Positions 31,098 through 42,500 of a DNA stretch of 64,000 nt are shown in pieces (position 1 is the first letter of the stretch; the number at the start of each line of letters is the position of its first letter). This DNA comes from Lenzites betulinus (lineage: Eukaryota; Basidiomycota; Agaricomycetes; Polyporales; Polyporaceae). The stretch lies in the NCBI GenBank assembly GCA_022264855.1, contig JABYQU010000036.1:310001-374000 (forward strand), given 5' to 3'. The translations under genes and the position numbers were made by a program. The notes under the pieces were generated by a model. It was not told the DNA's origin and ran no database searches. It saw only the letters and a program-made list of their open reading frames with translations.

Positions 31098-32073
31098 TCA
31101 TAGGTCCGGGTTCAGGTCGAGGTCTAGATCGAAGAATGGCTGCTGCTGTGGGGGCCGGAAGTCTGGCCGGTATGGGTTCGCCGCGAGGTGCGCGGGAAGT
31201 TCCACCTGGGGTGAAACGGTCGGCGCTGTTGCAAAAGAAAATGACTGCGGTCAGTTCCATGCTCCAAACGATGCGCAAGCGGCGCACGACACAGATCCGA
31301 TGTGCGCACCTTTGCCGACGGAGTGTGTCTCGCCGAGGATCCCCAGCGGCGCCTCGTCGTTCATGTGCCCGCGCCGCATCTTCTCCTCGTTCGGGAACGG
31401 GGGGAAGAAGAGCGGCGGCGGGGGCTGGCCGGGCGCGAGGTCGGGCATGTTCGGCGGCGCGGACGTGAACGCAGACAGGCTCTGCGCGTACGCCAGGAGC
31501 TCGGGGTACGGGATCGCGGCTAGGGAGTATGAAGCGCAGACGCGCGTGAGCATGCACCGCGACCGGGGTGAAAGGACGCGACGCACCCGCCTTGGCCTCC
31601 TCGATGGCCTTTATGCGCTCCTCGCCCTCGCGCACGATCGCATCGAGCTCGCGTCGGCCTTCATCCAGCTCCCCCACGATCTCGCGCCAGCGGCGGTCGT
31701 GCGCGAGCACCTCGTCCTTGAGCTGCTCGATCCGCCGCTGCTTCACTTGGTGTATTCGCGCGAGCTGCACGGCGGCGGCGAGCTGTGCGTCGACTGAGAC
31801 CAGGTCCGCGACAGACGGGCAGGGTGGAGGTCGGCTTTGCGGGGGCCCGAGCGAGAGGAAGAGGGTTTGTGACAGTGTCTGGAGGCGACTGAGAGGCTCG
31901 AGGAGGATCTCAGACATGGAATCTGGCGGCGCTAGGCTCATATCGCCGTTCATCATCGCTTGCTGGGACGCGTAGGGCTGAGAGGTCGCACCCAGAGTGG
32001 ACTGGGAGAAAGCAGGCTGAGTGGATTGTGACACTGGCTGGGACGAGGGTCCCGCATAAGAAGAGTAAGACAT
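31098..32073 (-). CDS. MED4: Mediator complex subunit 4
   Basis: Subunit of the middle module of Mediator, the coactivator linking transcription factors to RNA polymerase II in the nucleus. Starts MSYSSYAGPSS (32073); the frame is open further upstream but the low-complexity Ser/Gln N-terminus fits this start. Coiled-coil core with VKQRRIEQLKDEVLAHDRRW and REGEERIKAIEEAKAG (residues 100-165). Exon 2 holds the Med4 signature (AIPYPELLAYAQSLSAFTSAPP), the region corresponding to the conserved YAxRIS...APP element. The last exon reads APTVSPQVELPAHLAANPYRP and ends in an acidic DLDLDLNPDL tail, as in fungal homologues. Two introns. Intact. Confidence 0.85.
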
Positions 32074-32439
32074 GGTAACTCTTGACGGTATCTTGCGAGC
32101 GTGTGCTACTTCAGAATTGAAGATGGGGCGCGTGGTGGTGGTTGAGAGGGCGACCCTGCTCACTGTCGGCTTGCACGAGCACGTCGCGGTTGGACACTGG
32201 CTGGACGTCAATCTAATCTTATCTCACCCTGACGCCGAGTGATTGCCACGCCCGCCACCGTCGGGGACGAGTCCGACCGTGTTGAACGTTAACTACTTCA
32301 CTCATCGACCCTGCTCAGTGTTCTTTCAATGCTCTTCAAACATGTTTCAGGTCTCAGATACATGCAGAGCAGGGAATCTCAGTGACTGTGACTGTACTCG
32401 CCGGTCTACTCTGCACGCTTTTCAAGTTGGATCCCCCAA

Positions 32440-32905
32440 ATCCCACAGCGGTACTTTCCAGGTGCGTGGCATATACTCCCGGCTTTTTTGGTGAAAACCG
32501 TCGGGATCGGTACGTCGCCACCTATTGCCACCGAAGTCCCGAAATCCTCATGAAAAAATCGCTCCCATCGAGGGCACACAACTCCTATTGTGACGTCCCG
32601 CCGCAATGGCACATCTTTCGGGGACATCTCCTCATCCGTAGCTAGGTGCACAACTTCGCAGAAACTCAAGGGTGTGAGGTTCCTGTCTTGGTCAATGGAG
32701 ACCATACGGTACGGGGTCCGCGTGCCCAGTGTCAGCCGCACGTCTATTGTGTGCACCAGGCTTCATTAGGTACCCCTCTATCCAAGCCGTCTACTGCGAT
32801 ACTCACGAACTAGCGATCCAATCACGCAAAGTATATCTATGGATAACTTCAGCCTGGAACAAGTCATAAGCCCGTCGGAACATCCTCAGGGCCCTCCTCG
32901 CAGAG
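32440..32905 (-). pseudogene. unrecognised gene fragment with one clean intron
   Basis: On the minus strand two exons read like real protein: RALRMFRRAYDLFQAEVIHRY...WIASS (about 32905-32812), then after a 46-nt intron VHTIDVRLTLGTRTPYRMVSI...FGTSVAIGGDVPIPTVF (about 32765-32460). I find no good start, and the downstream frame runs into unrelated sequence ending at 32406. Upstream a stop lies at about 32910-32915. I do not recognise the family. It looks like a truncated or decayed gene, but a short gene with more introns is possible. Confidence 0.4.
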
Positions 32906-33781
32906 CCTACCCCCGGGCCGGGCCCAAGACAATAAACATGTCAGCGCCCTGCGGTTTCTGCCTCGGCATCCTTCAATGCCAAGAATAAGCAGCTGGCATG
33001 TCGTCAAGAGCGCACATTACAGTGGTACTGATCATTAGACCTTGTTACGACGAATCGATGCTGCTGAACGGCGCAGTTATGGCTGAACCTGGAACGGCGG
33101 AAGCGGCCCCTGAAGGTCTCAGTCTGCCCGGCGCCCTCCAAGTCCGTCTTTTCCGCACTTGTGAGCTCGCTTGCATTGACGTGATATCCCACTTGCTGTG
33201 TCTCTGTTTACAGTTTCGGATGAGTGATCCCGCGTCTCGACGCGTCCATGTCCTCCTATGCTCGTTCCTTGCGGCGAATTCAGTCCGGGGCAGGGACTTT
33301 GCTTCCGCCCTGGGGAGCCGCTGTATGTAGAATGAGTGCACCGAAGCACCACACGCGAAGCGCCCATACACAATTGTTGCGCAGAGACGACTTCGAGGCT
33401 ATCCCGTCGTCAAGCAAACCTATTGTTGCGCGTACGTTCTGCAGGCGAGGAAGCTCGGCCAGCGCCCGCGTCCCCGCTGGTGCCAGATCCCGCAGCGCTC
33501 ATGCCTAAGGCATCAAGGTCTGCAGTCCCTGGACGCTGATCTATATGGCACACGCGCATGCATGTCGTCAATTTACCAGCGTCAGCCATCTCATCAGTTT
33601 CCATTAGAGCAGGTTGCACCTGGCCCGAGGAGCACCCCATACCGATCGGGGCTGGCACTACACCGGTAGGGTGCCTGCTTAAATACCCTCCGCGACATTG
33701 TCCCTCTGTCCCATCCGTCCTACCCCCTTCCCCCCTTCCCCTCTCCCTTCCGCCCCCTCCTTTCTCTTTGCAGGACTCGGC
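32906..33781. other. intergenic, carboxypeptidase promoter side
   Basis: No gene recognised. A C/T-rich tract (33705-33770) directly before the carboxypeptidase start is typical of a fungal core promoter. Confidence 0.4.
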
Positions 33782-36722
33782 ATGTTCGGGTTCGCGTATT
33801 CTGCCGCGCTCGCGGTCGTCCTCCCGCTCGTCGCTGCCCAGCTGCCACCAACACCGAGCAGCTGGCCACATGATTATCCTGGAAAGCCTTCCGGGGATTT
33901 CTCTCCCGCATGGCAGAGTTGTGCGTAGACCCACGTTGATTGCAAGATGCATATTAATTCATCCTGGTCAGATTTCGAGGTGAAGGACCCGTTGCCGAAC
34001 GTCACCTTCCCGATTGCACACAGTTTTGCGGGCAACATTGGGGTGAACAGGCCAGGTCACCCCAATAACACACTTTTCTTCTGGGCCCTCGAGAAGGAGA
34101 ACGGGTCCCTCACTGCTGCGGCTGACGACCGCAGTGACGTACCATGGGGCATCTGGTTGAATGGAGGGTAAGCCTATTTTCTCCACTTTCGTACACCGCG
34201 CTAACGCTCTATTGTAGCCCTGGATCCTCGAGCTTACTGGGCTTCTTGTATGAGGTAACTCTCACCATTTACCGCGAATGCGTCAAATTCTCATCAGTCC
34301 TCGTGTCAGAATGGACCCATTCGCATGCAGCCAAACGGGGCTTTGAGCCCCAACAACTACAGCTGGGACAGTCTCGCAGATTACATCTGGATAGACCAAC
34401 CTGTGTATGCCCTTACTCCTCATGCACCTTCTTGCCCTCCAGACTCACCTCCATACTAGTGGCACCGGGTTTTCCACGACAGACTCCGACGGCTACGGTT
34501 TGTCACACTACCTCAGTCAAGTCGACCTTTAGCTGACGTACACGCTTACCAGTCCTCGATGAGGAACAGGTTGGGAGTGATTTCGTAAGTGTTACCGCAA
34601 CGGACCGCATGATGCAGCGAACAACGCTGATCACACGTGAATGCAGATGGGCTTTTTGGAGAACCTCGTGAAGGTGTTCCCAAGTCTGAAGAATCGACCG
34701 CTTCACCTGACAGGCGAGAGCTACGCCGGCACATACATTGTACGTGTTCCGTTGGCTATTGGAACACGTTCAGTGCTGAGTACAACGACCAATGCAGCCG
34801 TACATCATGAAGGCGTACTTCGGCCTTGCCGACCCACCTGTGAACGTCGTCAAATTCGCAATCGGAGACGGGACTGTCGGCTCTGAAATGGTGTTCCAAT
34901 ACGCGCCCACCGTAAGTCCTCGATCGGAGGGATAACACGCAATATCGTGCTCATGGCGATACACAGGTGACGATCCTGGAGACGTACCCACAGCTCATCA
35001 GTTACGACACGGAAGTGTTCGAGTACTTCCGCGACCAGTACGCATATTCTATCCGTACCACGTCGCGTAACCCTCACCCGCCAATAGGGAGCACCGCTGC
35101 GGCTTCGACCTGAACCTCACATACCCCCAAGACGGACTCTTCCCTACGCTGCAGGTGCAGATGCCCACCGACCCCGCCCGCGCGGGCTACTTCATCGGCG
35201 ACGCGGCCAAGCGCCAAACCCTCCGGACGGCCTCGCTCATCACCGTTGGGGGCCCGCAGCGGCGTCACAGCGTGCGCGCGGTGGAGGAGCACGCGCGCCT
35301 CGCCCGCCGCGCGTTGAGCACCGACGTCACTGCCGTCGCGCAACCCGAGCGGCGCGGGGCTGTCGCGAAGCGCGACCTGAGCCTGCGCTCGAACGGCACG
35401 ATCGACACGTGGTACGGGTGCTTCATCTACGACGAGATGGTCGAGTACGCGCTCAACTACACGTTCCCGTGGAGTGAGTCTTCGACGGCCTGCTGTAGGG
35501 AAGCGCTTGCTCACCTCTCACTCTCACAGATGTCAAGGGCGACGCTGCGACCTGGGAAGGGTTCGATGTGAGTGCCGTGGCCTTGCCGGTCGAGTGTGAA
35601 ACGTGCTGATGTCGCCCGCGCGCTAGGTATACGAGGCTCCGGACGCGCTCGCGCCCGAGGCGCCCCTTGACGGGTCTTCGTTTTTCAACAGTATGTGATG
35701 CTATGATATCTCGCGAACAGGTAGTAAACGAAACATTGCTTGCAGACCCTAAGGTCCGTGCGGCACTGCATGCGCCGACGAGCAAGCCGTGGGCGGGCTC
35801 GATCCCGTACCCCTTCCTCGGTGACCCTGTGAACGGCTTCGACACCAGTGAGTGTTTTTGTGTACCCATATATCTGACCATGGACTGATTATCAAATATC
35901 CAGGTGTTGAGTGAGTGCTTGTGTTTGCACGGTGGAAAACTTCTAGGATACTTACTACTTGCAGGCCTATGGCATTCCTGACCGAGTTGGCGACAAACGC
36001 TTCTGCGCACGGTGTTTCTGTGCTGCTGTATTCGGGCAACGAGGACACGCTGATCGCCCACCGCGGGACTGAAAGTAAGCCAGCCCCACCACGACGAGAA
36101 TGTATGCATGCTAAACACAACCTTGCAGTTGTCATCCAGAACACGACTTTCGGCGGAATCCAGGGCTTCACGCGCAAGCCCTCCACGCCCTGGTTCGACG
36201 ACGACGGCAACCAGGCCGGCATAGTCCACCAAGAGCGCAACTGGACCTATGTGCTCGTCGAAGGTGCCGGGCACCTGGTTGCATACAACTCCCCCCCACG
36301 GGTCAGTCGCAGCCCCCACAGTCCTCGTACCGGCGCGCCGCTGACCACGTCTCCGTCCACAGGCCATGACCGTCCTCCGCGAGTTCATCTTCGGCAACAA
36401 CAGCACGGGCCTCGTCAGCAGCATCGCCGGCGTCGCGGAGGTCGCCGGGGGCGAGGATGCCGCGCTCGCAGTCGACGCGGTCCGCGCGACGGCGGGCGTG
36501 TTCGTCGGCTCGGTCACCACGCAGTCGACGTTCTTCTTCCCGACCGCGACCGTCGCGGCGTGGAACAGCTTCATCGCGACCGCGACCGCGACGGTGATCG
36601 CTGCGGCGCCCGGAGTCGCGGGTGCGGTGGAGAAGAACGCGGCTTCTGGGCTGTGGGCGGCCGCGAGCGCGCCGTTGCTCGCGGCTGCGGCGTTTGTGGT
36701 ATCATTATTCGCGCTTGCATGA
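33782..36722 (+). CDS. S10 serine carboxypeptidase, secreted, probably GPI-anchored
   Basis: Alpha/beta-hydrolase-fold serine carboxypeptidase, removing C-terminal residues from peptides. Start at 33782 gives a signal peptide (MFGFAYSAALAVVLPLVAAQ); an upstream ATG at 33698 would spoil it. About ten exons. Markers: WGIWLNGG/PGSSS (oxyanion hole), YIWIDQPVGTGFS across an intron, GESYAGTYI with the nucleophilic Ser, VLLYSGNEDTLIAHRGTE with the catalytic Asp, and EGAGHLVAYNSP with the catalytic His. The last exon, after AMTVLREFIFG, is a long Ala/Thr-rich stalk ending in a hydrophobic stretch (LLAAAAFVVSLFALA), which fits a GPI attachment signal, so the enzyme may be wall- or membrane-bound. All triad residues are present. 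Confidence 0.85.
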
Positions 36723-37147
36723 TAGGATACGATAGGATATGACTGGCATTTGGGTATTGCGTATGTATGTTACGAGCACGTCATGGTACTTAGTATGGAT
36801 GTACGGGCTGGTCCCACGACTCAAATGAACACGCCATTTTGATCTTCTGCCAATTTACAATGGAGTTCGAAGGACCTTTTGGGATACACGACAAGTACTC
36901 CGAGAACACACTCATACACCAACAGCCCATGGGTAGTAATGTATGAGTACTATTACGTGCGTATGCACTAGGCCTAGAGACGTCGGCGTAAATGATGCTT
37001 GTATTTGGAGCCATGTATGCAGCAGGACACGCTCTGCCTGGACTTCTAGAACGCCAGTGCAGGGACCGGCCGCGGCGCGCAGGAAAAGCTGCTTCAATAT
37101 TGGGGTCCGGGTGACCTTGCACGCAAGGTAACGTCTTGTACTACATA
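36723..37147. other. intergenic downstream of carboxypeptidase
   Basis: No gene seen. Homology to the first snRNA locus begins only at the telomere-like repeat at 37148. Confidence 0.35.
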
Positions 37148-37162
37148 TAGGGTTAGGGTTAG
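37148..37162 (-). repeat. telomere-like repeat next to snRNA copy 2
   Basis: TAGGGTTAGGGTTAG on the plus strand, about 2.5 telomeric units; on the snRNA strand it reads CTAACCCTAACCCTA. It marks the end of the duplicated segment. Confidence 0.7.
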
Positions 37163-37179
37163 CGCGACAGAACAGCATG

Positions 37180-37357
37180 AAAAAGGCCCGCCCAGCCCGA
37201 GGGCCGGAACGGGACAGGGAAATATTGAGACGATGCATGAGCCGAAGCCCATACAAACCGCAAGGTCCCCCTGCGGACAGGGTCGCCGTGCTATGAGAGC
37301 ACCCTACGGCCCACGGTCCCAGGGACGGGAAGGGGCCCGTGCCATCAAGGTAAGTAT
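37180..37357 (-). ncRNA. U1-like snRNA gene, copy 2 (candidate)
   Basis: Same 178-nt RNA as at 24991-25168 in inverted orientation, about 12 kb away. The two differ only at RNA position 21 (A in copy 1, G here), which in a hand-drawn fold falls at a bulge opposite the GGGCCGT strand. The 5' end (37357) is again ATACTTACCT, and the T run is at 37184-37180. The identity continues another 29 nt past the T run up to the telomere-like repeat. Both copies look intact. Confidence 0.6.
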
Positions 37358-37426
37358 GAGTTGTTATGATGTGCGCAGCGGGCTTATATACCCTGGGCGG
37401 GCGCACGGACCAGGCGGTTCAGGGCG
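37358..37426 (-). promoter_or_regulatory. snRNA-type promoter, copy 2
   Basis: TATA box at 37383-37390 (TATATAAG on the minus strand), 33 bp before the RNA start, exactly as in copy 1. The GC-rich upstream block is shared with copy 1 with substitutions and a 2-nt gap; further upstream the two loci are unrelated. Confidence 0.6.
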
Positions 37427-37919
37427 GGCGAGGGTTACTCGACGTCGGCAGCGTCGGCGACGTGTGACGTGCGCGTGGCGGGCTAGGAGGTGCACTGCAT
37501 GCGCCGCGGCTGCACAGCCACTCTCGCCGGATCTCCTTGTCTCCCGCCCCCATTTCCGTACAGAAAGTCCTCGTATACGTGATCGTGGTAAGCACTGGTA
37601 AGCAGGAGCATCCGTAAGGTAGCAGGGTGGCGGTATGAACCGTTCACAGCTCTGGATCGGTTTATGCGGTCACATGTTTTGCTGCGCCGAACCAGTTCGT
37701 TTGGATACCGCGCTTGTCGCGACTTACCTTTGCGCCTCTACACAGGATCTGCCACGATACGACTGCGGACGACATATTACAGCATCCAGCCTAAAACAGC
37801 GATCGTCGCTACACGAGGCTTCCTCTGAAAAGCTTCCACATATCACGCTCGCAACCTCTATTTGAGGCTTCACAGACGACACCCTGGGCGCGATTCCATC
37901 TCTCGTCTCACCCACCACC
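37427..37919. other. intergenic between snRNA copy 2 and phosphatase
   Basis: Divergent promoter region. No gene recognised. Confidence 0.35.
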
Positions 37920-38738
37920 ATGCCCTCCCTCTCCACATCTCCAAGCGAGCCCACACGCAAGGTCATTGTTCGAGACTCGCCACAATCGCGCCGCATCGCA
38001 ATGCTCCGCGACGCCGCGCAGACCCCCTCGGAAATCACCTCCAGATTGTTCCTCTCAGGGCTCTATACTGCTGTGGACGAGGAGCAGCTCATGGCCATTG
38101 GCGTCACCCACGTTGTCTCTGTCATTGAACGCCGGCCTAAGTACCCGAAAACTCTGACCAAGCTCAAGACACTGCACATACCCATCGAAGACTCCGAGTA
38201 CGCCGACCTACTGCAGCACCTCGATGTCACTTCGGCATTCATCCATTCTGCCCTCGAGGACAGGAGAAACATCGTTCTGGTACGTCGTGCCGTTTCCGTG
38301 AGGCATCCCACTGCGCGCTCACCGCAGTTCTTCGTGCACCAGGTACACTGCGCGATGGGCATATCGCGCTCCGCCACGGTCGTATGCGCGTACCTCATGG
38401 CGCACAGGTCGATGACCCCCCACGAGGCCCTCGAATACGTCGCCTCCCGACGGGCGATCATCTCCCCGAACCCAGGCTTCCGGCGGCAGCTTGAGATTTA
38501 CGCCTCGCGTCTCCACGGCGCCAGGAAGCTGCGGCGCCCGCACCTGCCCTCGCCCCCCGCCTCAGCGCGGGTCATGACGCGCTCGACATCGCGCACGGCG
38601 ATGGCAATGGAACCTTGGCGATATGCAGGCCCCTCACACGACCCGCGACTCGACCCGCGACTCGACCCGCGGCTTGACCCGCGCTTTGACCCGCGCCACA
38701 TGCCCGTGCAGATGACACGGAGGGGCTCGATGGGATGA
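37920..38738 (+). CDS. dual-specificity protein phosphatase
   Basis: Cysteine-based dual-specificity phosphatase; removes phosphate from Tyr and Ser/Thr of signalling proteins. Starts MPSLSTSPSEP. The DSP domain covers about residues 40-190, with RLFLSGLYTAVDEEQL at its start, the general-acid loop probably IPIEDSEYADL, and the signature HCAMGISRS (Cys nucleophile, Arg) near 38347-38375. An intron at 38280-38342 has good borders (gtacgt...caccag) and a length of 63 nt, a multiple of three without stops, so the unspliced frame is also open; removing it gives the family-like IVLVHCAMG. After the domain comes a basic tail with five DPRx repeats. About 250 residues when spliced. Confidence 0.85.
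   Translation: MPSLSTSPSEPTRKVIVRDSPQSRRIAMLRDAAQTPSEITSRLFLSGLYTAVDEEQLMAIGVTHVVSVIERRPKYPKTLTKLKTLHIPIEDSEYADLLQHLDVTSAFIHSALEDRRNIVLVRRAVSVRHPTARSPQFFVHQVHCAMGISRSATVVCAYLMAHRSMTPHEALEYVASRRAIISPNPGFRRQLEIYASRLHGARKLRRPHLPSPPASARVMTRSTSRTAMAMEPWRYAGPSHDPRLDPRLDPRLDPRFDPRHMPVQMTRRGSMG
38640..38699 (+). repeat. 12-bp tandem repeat coding DPRL/DPRF/DPRH
   Basis: Five 12-nt units (GACCCGCGNYTY-like) in the phosphatase C-terminal tail encode DPRL, DPRL, DPRL, DPRF and DPRH. Likely variable in copy number between strains. Confidence 0.8.
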
Positions 38739-39535
38739 ACGCGTGCGGGAGGGTGCACTTCATCTTGCGACGACGTTCCCAGGGTTCGCTTCCCCGCGCG
38801 ACCGAGAGCGGCTGCTCTTGAGCGTGGCTCGCTGTGTCCATGCCTCGATGCCCGTCTTGCTAGCTTGGTTACGTCGTGTGGCCGCCTCGTGTCTCTTCCT
38901 ATGAAACCGTATCTCATGCTTATGACCTCACCGCTCTGCGCTATCGTGGCGGCATTGTCTCTATTAGTAGCCACATACATTTCCCTGTCTCCAGTGTCTC
39001 ACCGATCACCGATAGCATCCATACCGACCTGTTTTTTAACTTATCGTTAATGCTTTCTACAATGATTTGTGTCTGCTATTTTGCATGATTTCAATAGAAA
39101 ATCAGTGCTCCCATTGCAGCACCATTGAGCCGAGCCAATCATAACATAGCGGTTGTATCGCTATGATAAAGCTAATTCATGCATTGCACTTGGTTATGAA
39201 TTCACACGAGCGTTGGCACTATGCACTTCTCGCGTCCGGTCTCATGGTGGTGTACTAGGGGGTAGTTCAATGGTCTACTTGTGCTGCGAGTCTGGGCGCC
39301 TGAGCGTGTAGGAATAGTAGCGCCCAATAGCAATTGAGTAACGCGACCCGTTCCGAGAATCCCGGACTTGCTGCTCTCCGCGCTGCTCTGACGTCCGACT
39401 CAGAGTCTCCCGAGTCTCTGCTTGTCGTCTCCTCTGATCAATAGTGCTTCTCGTGCTTGATATACTTACTACTCATATCAATCCTGCTGTCAAGACAAGA
39501 GCCACTGAACCACGGCCCACTGCAGTCAGCAGACA
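38739..39535. other. intergenic, 0.8 kb
   Basis: No gene or RNA gene recognised between the phosphatase and the chloride channel. AT-rich around 39000-39200. Confidence 0.35.
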
Positions 39536-42500
39536 ATGTGGTACGCCCTGAACGTATACCATACCATACCCGCCAACCATCAGCCTCACCTCCTCTATTA
39601 TCGTTTCCAGGGACGGCTCCTCCCACACCCAACTACCATGGCTCAACTCCACCAAGTCCCCCGCCACTGACTCCGACATCCACGACGCCGAGGCGTACGA
39701 GTTCGTCGATGCAGAGCACGACGCGGAGACCCGCCCGCTGCGCACGCCGCTATCGCTCGGAAAGCACGTCGCATACGAGGAGGGCAGCACCATCGACTGG
39801 CTGCGCGAGGGCGCCGCCGAGCGCGAGCGGAAGCGGGTGCTCAGCTCGCAGCACGGGCTCCGTGGGCTGCTTGCGCTCGTGCGGGACTCGGTCGGGATGT
39901 GGCTGGTGATCGTGTTCACGGGGCTGGGCACCGGGGTGGTTGGCGCGTGGTTGGACGTGCTCGTGAGGTGGTGCGTGTCTGCTTCGACTTACTGCTTCGC
40001 TATAGGAGGTGCAGATATCTGACCGAGGAGTTTGACGCAGGTTGGGCGACTTGAGGGAGGGTCGGTGCACTTATGGCTTCTTCTACAACCAGGTTGCATG
40101 TTGTAGCGGGCTCGACCGTAAGTGCCGACTGACTGCTTTGATGTTCGTGCGGAACTCACCATGAACAGCGGGGGAAGTGTGCAACGAATGGCAGTCCTGG
40201 AGCGAGTTCCTCAACGTGCACAGTATCTTTGCACAGTCGCTGCTTCAATCTGCCATTTATATCGCGCTTTCGGTAAAGAGATGATATTTCACGCCTCAGG
40301 ATGGCCCGGGTTCGCTGATACATCAGAAAAACTCAGATTGTCCTCGCCGGAAGCTCAGCGGTCCTGGTCAAATCATACGCTCCATAGTATGTCCAATCGC
40401 TGTTCATGCAGGCATGGGCGTGGCTAACGTGCACCCGCAGTGCTTTCCACACCGGGAGTACGTCCCAGGCGGCACCTCTCTCAAAACCATAATATCTCAC
40501 TACCCATCTTTCTAGTTCCTGAAATCAAAGCGGTTCGTTATCTGCTTTCTGCGGCCAGAGAGCGCCCCTCATTGGCCTACAGATCCTCAGCGGCTACGTT
40601 CTGGATGCTTTCCTAGGTCCCTGGGTGCTCTTGATCAAGTCTTTGGGCCTTGCGCTTGCTGTCGCATCTGGGCTGTCTCTAGGAAAGGAGGGTCCTCTTG
40701 TGCACGTCGCTTGTTGCTGGGCCTACCTCCTCTCGCGCGTGCTCCGACAATCTCACAACGAAGGTATGCCAGCAGCCAGGTGCACGCTGATGACCGCCGA
40801 GTAACATATCTGCCTAGCACGGAAACGCAGGCTCCTCGCTGGTGCGGCGGCGGCCGGCGTGTCGGTTGCGTTCGGGAGCCCGCTCGGGGGCGTGCTGTTC
40901 GGTCTCGAAGAGCTTGACGCGTTCTTCGACGACAGCGACGTGATGTGGCGCGGATTCGTCACCTCTGTCATTGCGGCAGTGTCCCTGCAGTACATCGACC
41001 CTTTCGGGACGTCGAAACTGGTGCTGTTCCAGGTCACCGAGTCCAAGTCCGTCTGGCGGGCTTTCGAGCTGATACCTTGGGTGTTCCTCGCCATCGTCGG
41101 AGTAAGCTTCTTTTTTATCACTTTCTCTGATACGATTCGATGAGCGTGTGTCGAATGACCATGTAGGGTGTTCTCGGGTCGATGTTGATCAAGCTCAATA
41201 CCGCCGCAGCGGTGTATCGGCGCCATAGCGCGGTCTACGACTGGCCCATCGTGGAGGTGATTGCTTTCACCGCCATCACCGCGGCCGTTAGCTATCCGGT
41301 ACGTCGAGCTTACCACCGGGATAATACACTGCAACAAGCTTACCGTGACGCGCATAGGTGGTGTTCCTCAGAGTGCAATCGTCGGAGCTCGTTTCGAACC
41401 TGTTCCAGGAGTGCGATCCCACCAAAGGCGACTACCATGGGTTATGCAAGTACGCATGCGAGAGCAGGCTCACGTTGACTCATTCTGACGGTGGCTTCTA
41501 CCTCCCAGTCCTACGGCGATCTGGGCAAATGTCTTCCTCCTCACTCTCGCCGCAGCAGCCAAGCTCGGCTTTACTGCGTGGACATTCGGAATGATGGTGC
41601 GTCCAGAAAATGGCGGGTGCAGGCGCGACACTTACCTCTCTGTGGATATAGGTTCCTGCGGGTATTTTCCTACCTACCATCACGATCGGAGCATGCCTCG
41701 GACGAGCGGTAGGATTGATCACGTCTGTACCCTCCGTTATGCTCCACTGAGCGCTGCAGCTCACTTCGACTCTAGGCAGGGACTGCATAGGGCGTACCCC
41801 GCAGCCTGGATATTCTCGTCTTGTCCTCCGGACCCGACTGAGCGATGCGTGTCGCCCGGGTTCTACGCTGTCATCGGCGCGGCCTCCATGCTTGGGGGTG
41901 TTACCAGGATGACGAGTAAGTCCACCCCTGTCATCACCGTCGCCGCAATAGCTAAGCCCAGTCCCCCAGTATCGCTCGTCGTGATCCTCTTCGAGGTCAG
42001 TGCCTTCTAAAACCAGCCCGACGGCGCGTTCTGATCGCAGCCCGACCCAACAGCTCACCGGCGCGCTCTCGCACGTCCTCCCCATCATGATCTCCGTCAT
42101 GGTCTCGAAGTGGGTCGCAGACGCGTTCGGGAAGGACGGCATCTACTCGACGTGGATCGCGATGCGCCAGTACCCCTGGCTGCCCGCGCGCGACTTCCGC
42201 GACAACGGCCAGACGGCCGCGCACGTCGTGAAGGACGCGCAGAACCTCGTCGTGATCCGCGACGACGGCGCCGGCGCCGGCGAGGGCTGCACCCTCCGCG
42301 CGCTGGAGGAGCTGGCGCGCGGGCAGCCTTTCCATGGGTTCCCCGTCGTCCACGGGGAGCAGCTGCTCGGGTTTGTGCTCAAGGATAAGCTGCGAGCTGC
42401 TGTCGGTGAGTGGAGGGCGTTTTATGGGCCAATGGGCGGTTCTGACGGCGTTCGAGCAGAGGCACTTCTGGCGGAGGACCAGGCAGATCGAAGATGCACG

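Noticed and set aside
33410..33952. 180-codon minus-strand frame rich in Glu/Arg/Gly
   Set aside because: Reverse of the C/T-rich promoter tract of the carboxypeptidase; low complexity only.
35453..36574. 373-codon minus-strand frame
   Set aside because: Antisense to the carboxypeptidase exons containing the catalytic Asp and His.
37233..37357. Plus-strand 5' splice-site-like AAGGTAAGTAT as part of a coding gene
   Set aside because: It is the reverse complement of the U1-like 5' end; TATA placement and the second copy support the RNA gene instead.
36912..37406. 164-codon minus-strand frame, similar to a 113-codon frame at 24942-25283
   Set aside because: The similarity between them is the duplicated snRNA-like gene itself; the frames run through its TATA box and hairpins and have no protein family features.
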